Below are positions 1-13,816 of a DNA stretch of 64,000 bases, piece after piece. The position numbers and the translations under genes are program-made. This DNA is from Hypoxylon rubiginosum. Lineage: Eukaryota > Ascomycota > Sordariomycetes > Xylariales > Hypoxylaceae. The notes under the pieces were generated by a model that was given only the letters and a program-made list of their open reading frames with translations, searched no databases and was not told the DNA's origin. Positions within the stretch are counted from its first letter, which is position 1; every line of letters begins with the position of its first letter. The DNA is taken from positions 1,240,001 through 1,304,000 of the forward strand of contig CADCXA010000066.1 of the NCBI GenBank assembly GCA_902806565.1. Reading direction: 5' to 3'.

Positions 1-1317
1 GGCCGGGAGTTCTCTTTCGCCTATACTTAGACGCGTAATTCCCGAGCCCGGGGAGGGAAACATCTACAGATTCGGACGGTGATAGTGTAAAGTCGGTCCT
101 TCTAGCCGTTCAGTTGCAGCACGGAACAAGAAGACGCACGCAAAGTCTTGTGACTGAACAAAAGATCACGGGCAACTCTGCCCAAGGCCGCTCGCCACGT
201 TGGCAGAACCGGACGAAACACAAAACATCTCAGTGCCATCGGCTACAACGCTGACTGGATGCATCGTCGGAAACTTTGGGGGGGACCTGTTCCCGTGGGG
301 GAGGAGGCGACGGAGAAACTCCCCCCCTTGCCCCCCTTGGGCCCTGGCAAAAATACCAAGCTTCGAAACCAAGATGGTTGCAGATCTCGTGGTTTAATAG
401 TGACCGCTCTTTTTCTCTCGCTGGGTTTTTCCTTACCTGTCTAACCTACCTTTCTGCAGTAGTGGATTTTCCTTCGTCTTCTTATCGTATTATCGTATTA
501 TCGTATTCATGATGATAGTATTCGTATTCACGGTACTATTGCCGCCATGCGACGGGCAACCAACGGCGCGAAGCTAGCCCTGCAGAAAACGTACGATTTG
601 GGGAACGGGTTAGATCGAAGACTACCTAAACCAGTACTCGTGAGCCGACACGATGCGGATTCCGCATTTCGCGTCTCCCACGCTAATGTGGCCCGACGGC
701 AGGCCCGGATATCCGTGAAAGCGGGCGGGCGTCGTAGCATTGGGGGGGGTATCTAACCGAGTAAACGGCGCTGCCGCTAACAGCTCTAGCTTCTGTGCCG
801 AAGCTACGGTAAAGGCGACGGGTCGTGCATTAGTATCGGGTTGGCCCATCTCGCGGGGGGTAACTACATATGTAGCTTGAGGTAGTCGGGTTTTCGACCG
901 GCTGACTACCCAGTAGACTGATTATCTAGGTACATAGCTCTGTACATAGCGCTGTACTAGACTGGCAGGCCAAGTTTCCCACGCGAGTCGGCAGTTGAAG
1001 AAAAAAAAACAAGGACAAAAAAAGGAGATACCCTCGAGGAAACCGGCAGACCGGCCGAAGAAAGCGAGGTAATCTTGCCGAGACATCGTTAACATGCCAG
1101 CGTGTCTCGTTGGTGACGTGTGACATGGAAAGATGGTAAAGAGGTGCATGATCTCGAACCGAAGAACGAAAGAAGAGAACGAAAGAGTGGAGTCTCCGAA
1201 GCTGGGACCATCAGAAGTCCCAAGCGCCTGTATCGGGTGTGTGGGGCCCTGCGATCTGCATTGGGGGATGTGTCGCAGGGATTTTGGGTAGCCTATTAGA
1301 ATGTCCGGAGATGGTAT

Positions 1318-1371
1318 GTACGTTATGTAGTATCTGTATACGATACTACGTACCTTGGGGACATAACGTAC
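1318..1371. repeat. Compound inverted repeat
   Basis: The arms GTACGTTATGT (1318-1328) and ACATAACGTAC (1361-1371) are perfect reverse complements. Between them a second pair, GTAGTATC (1327-1334) and GATACTAC (1342-1349), is also perfectly complementary. As RNA or extruded DNA this could form a hairpin with an internal bulge. No gene is attached to it. Confidence 0.6.
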
Positions 1372-3707
1372 TGGAGTCACTCACTCTTGCGTTATGTAAG
1401 CTCAACCGTGATGCAGCAAGCTGACCGCATATACTTGAATGTACAGCCAGATTTATTAAGCGCCTCACGTGCATACCTACAGTATGTACCTCATACCCGG
1501 CCAAGAGTTGTGATATGTCAACTGAGGCTGAAAACGTTGCATGGAGAGCAGCGTTCAACTTGTAATATCTTAGCGAGTCTTGACTGTTTGTTGTTTGCAA
1601 ATGTCTAGTTTCGTCTGATCTTCACCGTAGCAGATGATATGCGACGTCAGTCATGGCTGGTTCACGGGAGTGGAAAGGGGGAAGTTGTTTCTAGGTCGTC
1701 TTTTCGTTTCAGCCACACCAGTACATAAAACAAACACAATACAAGTGGCGTTAAGTCAATGTGACTCTACCTTCTCGAGCATCTCAAAATAGTACCGGAA
1801 GAAGCTTCGGTGAGAATTCGCGATAAGATGACCCCCATCTTTACCCCCAACTGTATGAGGCTGGCTATAACCCGTAATGAGGTCGTATCTTGTGATTCTG
1901 GATGCAGACGTCAATAATAAGCGGGCGTTTAAATTTCCCCTTTTATTTTTTCCTCTTTCCTCTCGCGTGCTGGGATTTTGCATTATTTACTACGTATGTG
2001 AGCGAAGTACTTACATAGTAGGAATTGGACGATAGGGATCCTGATGATCATCCCAACTGAGAATATTTCCCGACGTAGGGCAAGCATTTGCCGCACTCCC
2101 CTCACAAGACCCCTTGTAGAGAAGGCGGCAGATCATGAGCTCCGAATATTCGTTTGCTCGCAGTACACGTAGCACTTGTGTGGTTGGCAATGGCAAACTA
2201 GGCTACTAGTCCGTCCTCGCAACCAGAGGATGTATAATGGTAACGGTTATACCCTACACGACGAGAATCAATGGGTAATTTATGTTACGTCACGGACACG
2301 GATGTAATCTGTCACTGTCGGAGGGAGGGCAGATACATATCTAGCCTTGAGCGTATCAGTAGCATGTGCCATACCATGATATGATGGGCAAGGGTAGACT
2401 AATGCCACTATTAAACAGCTATTCTACACATAACGCTAAACTGGCGGAGGCAACGCGAAGCACCCGTCGTGGCAACCGAGTATAAAAAGGTGCTATAATC
2501 ATATGAAGGAAAAAAAAAAAAAATATTAAGGGGCTAAGGGGTGCCAGTTAATTAAATAAAGTGCAACGCAACCTAGACTATATAAGAGTCCCTTCGTCAG
2601 GATGACGGGAAATATTAGAGTAGGAGGCGGTGTCGACGGAAAGGTAACCGACCCAATTAGAAACCCGGTCGGCGCCATCCGTTAGTAGTCCGTTAGTAGA
2701 TGAATATTATGACATGCTTTCGTCCCAGAAGGACGGGAACTGCGGATAATTGAGGTCGAATGCATGCCATAGAAGATCCGTTCGGCGCTTGTTAATTAAT
2801 CGAATAATCGAAAAGCGAACGTAATGCCGCGGGCGGTGTGTGTGTGCCCGTATGTGCCCTGGTTACGACCCTGCGAGTCCATGTTTGACTAGATCCTTGG
2901 GACACACCTAAGGTAACTCGAAAAAGAAAAAAAAAGCAGCAAGATGCGAGTTGCTCACATCAGGTGATATGTCGTGTAAGTCTGATAATGCAACTATGGT
3001 TCCGCTTGGGAAGTGTTCGCCGCTGCCGCCTCATGCCGGGCGATTTTGCCTTCTTTGGAGCGAGCTTTTCTTTCTTTCGACGAAATCGACCGGGGATATC
3101 CATTGGCTTACCGGCGAAAGGGGGATGGGGGGGGAAGAGCAAGGGCGGAACAGTCCAATGAATTCGGGTCCCAACGAACAGGTGATGCGAACAACCGAGA
3201 AAAGATCCCCCCAGGCATCCGATTGTCCAACACAGGGCAATCGGGATATCTGTAAGCTGGGGTGGGAGGGAAGCCAGCTTCATTGGCGACGGGCTAATGG
3301 GATATTGGGGGACAGCGATCGAATAGGATTCGAGGTTGCGGCACGCCTAGGGTATGATCTGTAGGATTCCGGATCAACAGAGCTTACTGTGTTCGCTACT
3401 TACCGCGGGACCCGACGTTTTGGGATGAGGCATGTAACGGTATGCTAAAATTGAAAAGACACGAGGCTCTTGATATGTACTAGGTATACATAATGTACGT
3501 ATATAGGAACTAATTCATGTCTTATTTTACAGGTGCTTGCGGTGTTGCTGTTGTAATAAATACCTAGTGCTAGGTCACTCATACTCGTAAATTGTGAAAA
3601 AGGGGGTTTCGGTGTTGAGTACAGTGTACTTACAACCGCCTTTCCTCACTTCCCGTAAGTACATAATTGCATGTTAGGTACTTCTATACACCTCCTAGGT
3701 ATGCATG

Positions 3708-3720
3708 TACCTAGGTAGGT
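3708..3720. repeat. Dispersed TACCTAGGTAGGT motif
   Basis: One intergenic copy of the CCTAGGTAGG-type motif that recurs through the window. It is just upstream of the palindrome at 3729-3752. Confidence 0.55.
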
Positions 3721-3728
3721 TTAGTACG

Positions 3729-3752
3729 TACATACGTACATGTACGTATGTA
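3729..3752. repeat. Perfect 24-bp palindrome
   Basis: Each half reads as the reverse complement of the other, centred between 3740 and 3741 (half-site TACATACGTACA). It is built from repeated TACGTA/GTAC steps. No adjacent gene explains it. Confidence 0.7.
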
Positions 3753-6440
3753 GAGCTATTGATGCGAGATGTAAGAAGCCGAGGCGTCTGCATCTCAACT
3801 AGATACCAACGCCGTACCGCGAGGATCATTGAAACGTAATAAGGAGGCAAAGTGACAGGTAAGAAAATAGAAAAAGGCTCTTTTCGACTCTGTAATTAAG
3901 GGTACAAATATTACGAGGGCGAGAGAGACAGAGGGCATGGGGGGTTATACTATAGTAGTATAGATCAAAAGAGGTATCTAATCTCAGCATGATCAGCGTC
4001 TTGCTGATGAAAATCGTCAACTTGCCCAGGTGCAACCCCCCGCCCCAATTCGGACCAGTTGCCCCAAAGTCCCCGACGGAAAGGGAATTCCCATCTTTCC
4101 TTATTAACAAAAAGGGCCTCCACACACATAACCCGAATCTCGCACGTACACACACCATACATACACACCTTTCCATCCAAGGAAAGCCTCCTCAGAAGAG
4201 ATGATGGCCTGGCGTCTGCCAAGCCTTTTTTATTCCTCGAACCCCATCTACCACGCGACTGACCGGGGGCTAGGCCCGTGATCTACGAAACGCTATCGTG
4301 AATTAGGTACCCCTACCGAGCCGACCAACTACAGACCTACGTATTACCAAGCTCGCCTCGCGCCGTAGCGCCGCATTACTATGCAAACGGCCGATCTACA
4401 GGTGAGCTAGGGGGAAAAACGGTGACGACTGTTAGGTAGTATTTTCTATCGTACCCCCCCTTTTTTTTCCTTCCCCCTGCCCCCCGAATCGTGACGGAAT
4501 TTCCCAGATGTAGCGATTGAAACGATTTAGTATTTCCTCATGCGGCAATATCGTGGTTGGCGTGGCTCTTGGAGAGGCTAGGCAGATAGGTAGGCTAGCT
4601 AGTATTATGTAGGTGGCTAGCTAGCTCACGAAATGGTCACAAACATGGGCAGTTTTTTTTGTAGGTAACCTACGAAAACGTGATAATGTTGTAGTGCCAA
4701 GGGGAAATCAAAAGGACCACGGCTGAGCTGGAATAGACTCCGTGGGCTGGGCTGCCTTACCGACTCGAGTAGGTACAGATAGTACTCGGGTGCTTAATCG
4801 AGATCACCAAGATGCCAGATGCAGGTAATGTGACTACTACGCTGTAAAACATCATAAACAGCGAAATGGGATGCACACCTTGTCTCTCTCACCTGCCTAC
4901 CTACTCATATGCCGTAAATGTCGACTTTCGGCCCTACAATGCGCAATGATAGGCGTCTTTAGGTCGATATCAAGAAGTTCAGTCTTTTTCGTCTTTTACC
5001 TATTGCGGCATAACCTACAGCCAAACTGCCTGAGCGTTGAAACGCCCGTTAAATAGTCGCCTTATATTATAGGCCAGGGGGCTGGAGGGTCTTTTCTTTC
5101 CTCCAAGCACAGCCAGCCTCCTCCTCCTCATGCAAACTCTTATATGGTTACATATATGTCTGTGCTACATATGCTCTTTACACAACTTGATATCCATTAG
5201 GATTATCGTGATGGCACAATAAGCTTGTTTCGGTTCTCCAGTTTTCGACTTCCCCTTTAACCCCTGCGCGAATCTCGAAACAAAATATCGCGGCCAGAAA
5301 AGCAAAAAGAAGAAAAAAAAAGGATTCAACCATAATGCCCCACGCAGGGGTCGAGCTCGGCATCGAAACAAGGTTACCTGCATGGCCCGTGTTTCCTCTC
5401 CTTGCCCCCCAAGCGAAGGGGAGGTCGAAAGCTTAACCATCTGCACTGGCTACCTCCGTACTGATGACCCCTGCCTGGTAACGGTGCCTTTGCGTGTACG
5501 CGTAGGTATCTTCGCTGATGGGTATAGTAACTAGATCAAACACATGGAACGGGGGTCGTGATATCATATTTTGAATCATTCATTTGAATTTGGTTCTCGT
5601 GGCCTACTCGCGGATGAAGCCGACCTGAATACATACAGAGCAATATCACTTTCCATCGTACAGACTGCAGCTACCATGCTGGTCTCCATCTCATCCAAGA
5701 ACCCGCGTTGCTCCGGACCTATTTGCCTCCCTCTCCCCTTGTTGATACAGTGTTCCCCCTCCCATCCCATTGGCAGTCCTGTTCTATACATTAGGACTTA
5801 AATAAAAATATCCAAGAAAAGGACCTTTATGAACGAGAGGGTTATAAAGATTGCTCTTTGTTTTGAATGTTCCCGATAAAACATGTTTCCCTTCCAATAA
5901 AAAAACTGATTTGTGTAAAACGCCGGTGTAAATGCCCCAAGTCGGTAGTCCGATGCGCCCTCGTTCATCAACAGTCACATCCTCTTGTGCAGCGTGGAAG
6001 AAAATGCAACCGGTACCATATCCCGCCATTCCCGCCGCGTCCCAGTAAGCAAGCGGAAAAGGCAGACCGCCTTCTTCCCCCATAACCAAAAATATCGTCC
6101 CAATACAGTCGAAAAACGACTTGCAGACGGTCGGAGCGGTTTGTTGCGAACATATGCTCGGAATTAAGATAGTAAGAAAAAAACACAGTGAGTGTCTTTT
6201 TTTTGGGAAATGTAAGAAGAAAAAGGAAGGGCGGCCGTTTCAAGATCGTAGCGTTAACCCTCGCGAAGGTGTGTGGGGGTATCATATGCATCCTTTCGTG
6301 TCCATGTCTCTCTTTTCGAAAACCTCCTTTTGAGAAATATCCGCGCGGGATTAAGTCGCAATTAGTCCAGTAATAATATAACGACAGCGTCGAAAGTTAA
6401 AAAGCATTATCGAATTTTCGGTCAGGTTTTTTTTCTTCTT

Positions 6441-7432
6441 TTAGCGCGCATGGGATGGGTTCCCGCTGTCGTGGCACCCTCGTTCGTGTCTCTTCATGTT
6501 GCTCCGTACACTGAACGCCTTGCCGCAGCCGGCGTGAGGGCACTTGAAGGGCTTCTCGCCCGTGTGCGAGTGGCTGTGAATCCGTAGAGAGCTTGGCCTC
6601 GAGAAGGCCTTGTTGCAGGTCTGGCAGATGTAGCGGTCTTGCGACTGAGGGAACGAGGCCGCTGAAGATGGCGAGATGTAGTGATGGTGTTGCCATGGGT
6701 TAGTGCCCGCAGCAGGGGCTAGAGATACGGCTACTGGTAGGGGAGGAAATGCCTATGTCTGGATTAGTATGTATACTTCATGATCTAGTAATAGATAGAA
6801 ACAAACCTGCGGTAATGGTCTCTGGTAGTAGAGTCCCGAAATCTGCGACTGTGCCGCTTGAGCTCCGGGTAGGGTAGCAGAATAGTAAGGTCCCATCGGC
6901 GTCTGACCCAGGTACGGTGCCGCGAACGCAGGCTGCGAGTACGCCGAAGCTTGAATAGGCATACGAGGTGCCGCAGCTGCCGACATCTGCTGACGATGGA
7001 CATCCTCCAGGGGCGGGGTGGTCTCGTAGTAGTAATTGTGTGCGGACACAACAGACACTGATCTCGTCGAGGGCGAGTTGTAACCCTCGAAGGATGCTTC
7101 TGAGCTCATAGGAGGGGTAGGCGGTAGAGCGGCGCGGGAAGGGCCATTACCCACACAGTGAGACGAGTCTGGTCGAGTCTCTAACTTCACTGACGATGCT
7201 GTTCCATGAGTTAATATGAAGCTATTCGTAATACCCGTCACCATCCGTACATACCTTGTTGAGACTGAGGAGATTGTTCGGTTGTGGGCGATCCAGCGTC
7301 TGCCATTACTAATAAGTTGGAAATTGATGGTAGAGAGCATTTCGAGGTCTCGTCCATTGGAGGTGAAGGAGGCGGTTGCGGGTATCCGTACTGAGCACCA
7401 GGCTGGTTCGTATATATGGCGGCTGCCATCAT
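6441..7432 (-). CDS. C2H2 zinc-finger transcription factor (MtfA/FlbC-like)
   Basis: Three exons on the minus strand, 7432-7255, 7198-6807 and 6752-6441, joined by introns with GTATGT...CAG and GTTTGT...TAG ends. They keep frame and give 293 residues. The N terminus carries a short conserved-looking block (KCSLPSISNLLVMADAGSP). The middle is Pro/Ser/Gln/Tyr-rich and looks disordered. Two adjacent C2H2 fingers lie at the C terminus: C233, C236, H249, H253, then C261, C266, H279 and C283/H284, linked by HTGEKPF. Fungal regulators of this layout (MtfA, FlbC) are nuclear DNA-binding proteins controlling conidiation and secondary metabolism. I favour MtfA over FlbC from the LPSIS block plus the finger sequence, but cannot decide without alignment. 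The ATG at 7432 opens the only frame that splices into the finger exon; a second ATG follows directly. Confidence 0.85.
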
Positions 7433-10400
7433 GTTTAAATATTATGCTGTATTGTATGTAAAAATGTAAGAGGCTCTTCTCCGAGTTGGTATTAGGTTTC
7501 GTCGACGATAGTCGTTGGTAATTAGGGTTGCTTATGGTTCCGTATCTGTTGATAGATGGGATGTGTCACTTCTAGATAGTCGATATCGAAAGTCGTTTCT
7601 TTAGGATTCGAAGAAGCAAGCAGGTGGTGAAAGTACGGGGAGTGTGGGTACTTAAGTATAGGCGGTAGATGGTGGTGGGTGAGCGACGAGGGTTGACGAT
7701 GTATCTATCAGATCTTCCCGGGAGGTATAATATAAACGACGATCAAGCGTCAATCCGTACAAGAATCCCTGGAGAACAGCTGTCACAAATTGGGTGTGGG
7801 TCACGGCAGACCTGGGTTGAAATCAACAGTAGATCGCCGGTATCGAAAGTACTCCTGCATCACCGGCAAGTACTCATAGCGCCCCTTATTAATGGACGAG
7901 CGTCGATGTATTGGAGTCCCCATGTGCGGCGATGGGACTCTGGAACTGCTTATGCTCGCCCGCCTCTTTTTAGTGGTCCCAATTCCCCAAGTATGGGCTG
8001 ATGCAAGGGTAGTAATAGTACGTACAGTATGTATTGGCAGAGAGAGAGATGGAGGGAGAAGCGGTGCGATGTGGGTGAGATCGAAGGAATGGACGGTACC
8101 TAGCTGTAGCTGTAGCTGCGTCTGTGTACATACATAGTAGGCTGGCGTAGGAAAGAACGGCTCCGCTGGGATTCTCGTGGGATCGCTCGAGGTCAAACAG
8201 CTACTGGCTAAGTCTATGCACCAGCATGGGTCTAAGAAGACGTCCGTGTGCGTAGTCTCCTGCACTCTGGGCATCCCCGGTGGACCGTTTAAGCTCATCC
8301 CTTCTTCTTCGTCCCTCCTCCTCCTCCAAAGTCTTGGCTAGCCAAGAACGAGCTACCCTCGTTGACGAGTGAGTGCGGGTGGTGGTGGTCGAGGGGTGGC
8401 CTTGCTTGGGTGCATGGCACAACCGGGTCACCATTGCCCCTTAAGGATATATTGCCGTCCGGATAGTTGGTCTGTGACCCTTGTCTTGGTACGCTTCGGA
8501 CAAGGGTCCCGGCTTAGTTCATGTGGAGTTAGGGGACTTGAGACGACAATGGACTCGAGGATTAGTGTCGTCTTCAAGACTAATTATTTTCCTTAGCCCT
8601 GCCGAGCCTGTGCTGTGACCGGATTGTCAAGCTGATCTTATGCCGTTCATCTCCACGAGCCGTAATAGTTCTCGGTGCATCTGTCAATCTTTCGGATGAC
8701 TGCTGCTTCTGTCCCAAAATGTTTTGATCTGCCCATACCATGCTGTAGATTGTCAGATCTATCCACGAGCTGCACGAGGTATCGTCTCTTGCAGTCTCGT
8801 CTGACCTATTCGGGAGTAACGGCAATACCTGGCATTGATCAAGACTTGCAACAAGGAGTCATTCGGTAGAGGAGTTGCCGTGCTTTGACCAAGCGAGCTA
8901 CTATGTAACCCATGCGCCTGGTTGTTGATGTTTACTTGTTTATTTATCTCTATATTCATCCAAATCATCGGCTCATTCTGATACTGGTATTTTCCTTCTG
9001 CACCAAGCGGGTGGGATAAGCAAGCCCAGGCGATTTCGTAGGAGAATCGCTTCTCGGAAATCTACAAAAGCTAAATGAAATTAATTCCGGACAGCTCAAT
9101 CAATTTTATTGTAAATTTACGGAGGGTCGGGTCGAAAGAGAAATGCGCAGCAGAGCCGCACCTATGTGTGCATCTGCGCTTGCCTGGTCGTCATAGTCTA
9201 TATCTTATATAGAATGTTGAAATGAGCCCCAGGCAGTTAGGCAGTTACCAGGTAACATGCAGCAAAATGCCTGTGGGATGGGTATATCCGAGGGTCCTCG
9301 CATACCCAGCTCCGCTAACCTACAAGACGGGTCCAGGGCCAGCCCCAGACGGGGAGCCACACTTCTTGGCGATATGAGATAGCCTCATTAAACAAACGCT
9401 ATGCTCTCATACGTAATACGATTTATTATTAGTTTACAGTAGTAGCTTTCTCTTGAGAGACGACTCAACAATAAGATGATGGCGAGAGTATGGCATGGCA
9501 TACCTCAGATCGTAAGTCGGCCTGTCTGACACTGAGCGAGTTGTCTCCTACAGAAAGATAATGTGGTCGCTTACCATGTTTTCTCGCAAGAAACATTCGG
9601 AGGCTTTTTTTTTTCTCTCTTTCTTCCTAAGAAACGAATGCCAATCTCATATGATCGTCGACTTGGCTCCAGGAATCTCTCCTCGCTTGTGCAGGGTGGC
9701 CCAAGTGGCTAGCAAGGGTATATTTTGCTCTGGGACCACGCTACTTTAGTCAGTTCTTTAGCCATGCTCTTGGTCCTCTTGCCCCTTAAGGTGGGCCTAT
9801 GATCGACAGCCTAGAACTCGAGCAGGGGCTGCACGCTCCTCTTCGGGATTGCACTTCTTTTTGCTGACATGCCGCATTCTTCAGTACCGCAGTACCTCCC
9901 CTAACCCCTGTCTCCCCTGACACCTAGCTCCCAAAGCGAGACAACCCCGTGAAGAAAGGCATGAAGGGTCAACCAAGTTCCGAGTAATCTGGCACGAGCC
10001 AAGTCATCATAGGACTCCGCTTGCTTCGGTGTGTATACGTACTATAGTACTTAGCAAACGTACTGCAGATGGTACCGCAGCAGTGTACCACCACATTATG
10101 ATTGACACTTGACCTGTGCATCATCGAGTTGAGACGTCTTCAGTCGGGATTCGATACTTCGCCTGATACTTATTTTCTTCGGATGCCGGAACGTGAAGAT
10201 ATCAAATAGAATCTTCCCAGAGCTGAAGGCGGCTTCGGTAGCTCCCCGAGCATCGAGCGGAAAGTAGAAGAACCCCAACTCTTCTCATATTGCAATACTC
10301 TGAACGATACACACACTCTCTCTCCTCAGTCTTTACGCTTACAACTTTTGACGAAGGGGCAAAGCACTAAATTGACAAGTCCAAGCGAATGGAGAAAGAA

Positions 10401-11580
10401 AAGAAAGAAAAAACCACGTGAAGTCTAGCGTAGCTTGCCAATTTTGTTTACTAGCTTCGTCTACGGATCGCTCTCGAGCACGGAAAATTTGACCTGAGGC
10501 TTGCATAACGGCACGCTAGACGGACGCCAGAACGACACCAGAACACGCTTGCTCTTATTACTAGGTCGCTACATGTCTAGGTAGTACTTGTCCGCCTGCA
10601 CACCTACACGTATACCTAAGAGGTAGGTATATATATTGTACACACATACATACACCTTACAGATCTAACCATACATATGCCCGACATGACGAGTCGGTCA
10701 GATGAATTAAATTGAATGCTTATTAGGACTTAGAAGGAGCTGATATCGCTTCGGGTCTTTTGCCAATCGGCATTTAATAATCTTACTACACGTGGGGAGA
10801 TTGTTGTTATTTTTTTAATATGGAGTTGTACACTATATACGACATACTATTAGGAGTCAGGCGAGGCAGCTAGTATACAGCGTATTAGTGTATACCATTA
10901 ATACAGATCCCAAGATCTAATAAGAGACTTTTCGTTACTACGTACCATAGTGCTCGTATTACGTAGTATAGATAATAATAGATTCCAACTTTTGTCATAT
11001 TGGTATCAAGTTCTCTTTCAACGCAACGAGCGAGCCAAGCTGGCCAAGTACACCAAAGACCCTAACTGTTCGTTCGCGGTCTTATCAAATTACACAACTT
11101 CCCATGTTTTATCGGGTTTGTTTCTCGTGAGATATATGCACATACGCCAGGAAACACAATATGCCTGTCGCAGATCATCCTAAACTCCCATGTATATCTA
11201 AGAAAGATGTCGTGAGGCTTGGAAAGATTGCGCTAGGTGTAATTTTCTTTAAGGGGTCTTGCATACACATACCCAGCATCTACCACCCACCCGAATCCTC
11301 TTTTTCCCGTTGTCTTTTTATTACAGAACTTTACGGAATAGACATGTCAGAAATCGAGGGGGGAGAGGGCGAAGCATCGCCAGCTAACTCGAGATGGGAA
11401 CTACAAAACGGGGCTACTTCGGAGGCTCTAATGTGATCCCTGCCTATAGTATTATGACGCTGTAGGCCTCTAGATGGGTGACAGAATAATTTGCACCCTC
11501 TCCCCGCCCAACGCCCGCAGGAAGGAGTGCGAATTATTCTTTTGTCCACTTGGCTCGCCTTCTTAAGGGTCATTATAGCT
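7433..11580. other. Intergenic region upstream of the zinc-finger gene
   Basis: No gene recognised. The first several hundred bases presumably include the promoter and leader of the zinc-finger gene. A 165-codon minus-strand open frame at 7801-8298 is unsupported by any motif and may be leader sequence. The rest is ordinary mixed-composition DNA with scattered GTAC/TAGG repeats. Confidence 0.4.
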
Positions 11581-12357
11581 CACCCCACCCCTTCTCATCT
11601 GACATGGAAACACCTGGGGATTTTCCTCTAAGCGATGAGCGCTAAGGTACCACGCTGATCTCATGTCACCCGGCTCCCGCAAGCTACTCCCCGATGGCAC
11701 CTAAGCCCACGCCGCCAGTGTCGATCCCGACTCCTAATCCAAGCTCTTTTTTCCTTTTGATGAGCAGTCACGTTTGTTTCGGGTCACCTTCCTTGAATCG
11801 ATGTCATCACCTTCAATAACGACGATATTATGGTATTCATCATTGGTCCTATCGGGATAACTCTAGCGTCTGCAAGCTTCTATTGCCTAGATCCAATAGA
11901 TGAACCATTTGATTAGGTAGCCCAGGCTGCCAGGGAGCCTTTAGGGAGCCTTTCTAGTTCAAGAGCCCGTCTCTCTTGACGTTGTCCTCCGAGTGAGACA
12001 CCATACTTTCTACAGATTAAAGTCCGGCAGATTCCCTATTCCCGAGCAACATCTGAAGTTGTCTCCAGTAGCCGCCGGTGTCTATACTACACCTAACGTA
12101 TAGCCCACCGAAGTCATTTTACAAGATCGATCGCGTAGACGCGTCACCCATTCATGAGATCGTCTCAAGAATTATCTCCGTTGTAGTACTTAGACCGAGA
12201 ATGCTACCATGTGCTATTACCTATTAGCCATCCCAGCACTTTCTAATGAAGTATGAACTTGAATACCACCGATTAATACTTTACGCGTGCCTCGCTTGAC
12301 AGGTTCGTCGAGTGAAGCGTTTCTAATTCCTGACGACCTACTTTGGATTATCAAGGT

Positions 12358-12380
12358 TACCTAGGTAGGTAGGTAAGTAC
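12358..12380. repeat. TAGGTAGG motif cluster
   Basis: A CCTAGG palindrome followed by three tandem AGGT units and a GTAC end. It is an extended copy of the dispersed intergenic motif. Confidence 0.6.
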
Positions 12381-13796
12381 GCGACCTGAACACTTGTTTG
12401 AGATCTCAGCTCACAAAGATCCTGGTCAACAAGATCTCTGATCAGCCCTATCAGTTTCAATACCTAAGCCCTAGCAACGACTTTCGGCCAGTGTATCGGC
12501 TTTGTTAAACATAATATACTTTTCTAGTTGTATGAACCAGATGTGTTATACTTGCTATAACTATTTAGTCTCTTATGTCATCATTTCAATATCTGTGTTG
12601 AAGCGACCTGCGGCTATGATAATTCTTGCAGCATCCAGTACAGTAAAGCCAAACGGGGGATATACCTAATTTGTTCAAGACGGGGTAGTGGGATCGACGA
12701 TCTGAGCCAGGACTATTGGTCCCGAGCCATGGGAATCTTCCCCATTAATTACCCATTTTCCTTCTCGCACCTTTTAGCAGGGACCGGGCACGTCCAATAT
12801 TCCCAATCTGGACACTCTCCAGATTGAGGAACATGAGCTTATGTTTCTAGACCTAGCTAATCGTCGAATCCATTCCGTTACCTTTGCAGTTCTTACTACA
12901 CTTATGTCGGTACGTTTCGTAGCTTCGTATTCCCGGGAACCCTGCATACCAGGTAGCAGGATAAGTTGATCTTGTGTGAAGACGAATTTGACTCAGCTGG
13001 GTTCTACCCGAAATCTTCTAGCAACCTTAGTTTACCTACCAACGAAAGACTTCTAATACTCCTAATAAGAAACCTTGCAAGATATACGTAGCTGAGCCCC
13101 TGAAACCCATCAACCGAAGTCGAAGTTCTCTTCCATAAGCGTGGTGGCTGTTCTAAGGAACGTACACCTCCTTCGAGACAGTACCACGGCTTCCCCCCCG
13201 CTCCAACGAGGCCCAACGACAAACCGCACTAATTCTCATGAGCTGATGCCCGACGTGGACTAACATGTCAGATATTCCACCCCCCAGCCCTCGGCAATAT
13301 CAAAACATGAGGAAGGACAATTAGAACCCGTAGTCGACGGGTCAGCTACTAGTATTCAACCGGGGAGGGAGGTGATGCTGGGCATGCCATGTTCCTCCAA
13401 TCACGACAACTTAAGACACACCAACACAGAATACGCATGCCTGCCTACTCACTATTGCGTTCGTGCAGTACATGCGGTACAGCGTCGGACGATCTAGGGA
13501 TGGGTAAGAGGGCTACATGGCCTTCCAATCTGCCCGGCGCCAACTGGTATGCTTCGGATTGGCCAGCGCGGCGTCTTACCCCAGGGGGGGACTTCGTTCC
13601 ACTCTCCTAAGATCTCCGAACGCCGCGGTTGTCCACGATGCTCTGCAGCGGCAGCAAGACGGTACCAGTTCCGTACGCATATGCAAGGCTCGACTTATCA
13701 TCGTTGCATGCGCGAGTTTCAGTAATCATGACAGATGGTTTATGTCATTCCGAAGCATAGTTGCTTCTCTCGGGATTCGACCGTGCGTTCGAGATG

Positions 13797-13816
13797 CTCT
13801 CTCTCTCTCTCTCTCT
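13797..13816. repeat. CT dinucleotide microsatellite
   Basis: About ten uninterrupted CT units, followed by a TTTCTC tail. It lies in intergenic DNA. Confidence 0.85.

Larger units (their letters stand above)
1..6440. other. Gene-poor intergenic region
   Basis: I see no convincing gene in this stretch. Open frames are short, lack splice-supported extension and overlap on both strands. It contains homopolymer runs, a compound inverted repeat at 1318-1371, a 24-bp palindrome at 3729-3752, a short ATTATCGT tandem near 482-508, and one copy of the dispersed CCTAGGTAGGT motif at 3708-3720. Some RNA gene or decayed transposon could be present without being recognisable by eye. Confidence 0.5.

Noticed and set aside
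482..508. CRISPR-like tandem near the left end
   Set aside because: It is a short ATTATCGT microsatellite without spacers, and the organism is a eukaryote.
922..1380. 152-codon minus-strand frame
   Set aside because: It runs through homopolymer tracts and an inverted repeat. There is no domain and no splice support.
2951..3364. 137-codon plus-strand open frame
   Set aside because: It begins at a non-ATG codon, has no recognisable motif, and overlaps competing frames on the other strand.
7801..8298. 165-codon minus-strand frame upstream of the zinc-finger gene
   Set aside because: Low-complexity and motif-free. It could be transcript leader, but there is no evidence for translation.
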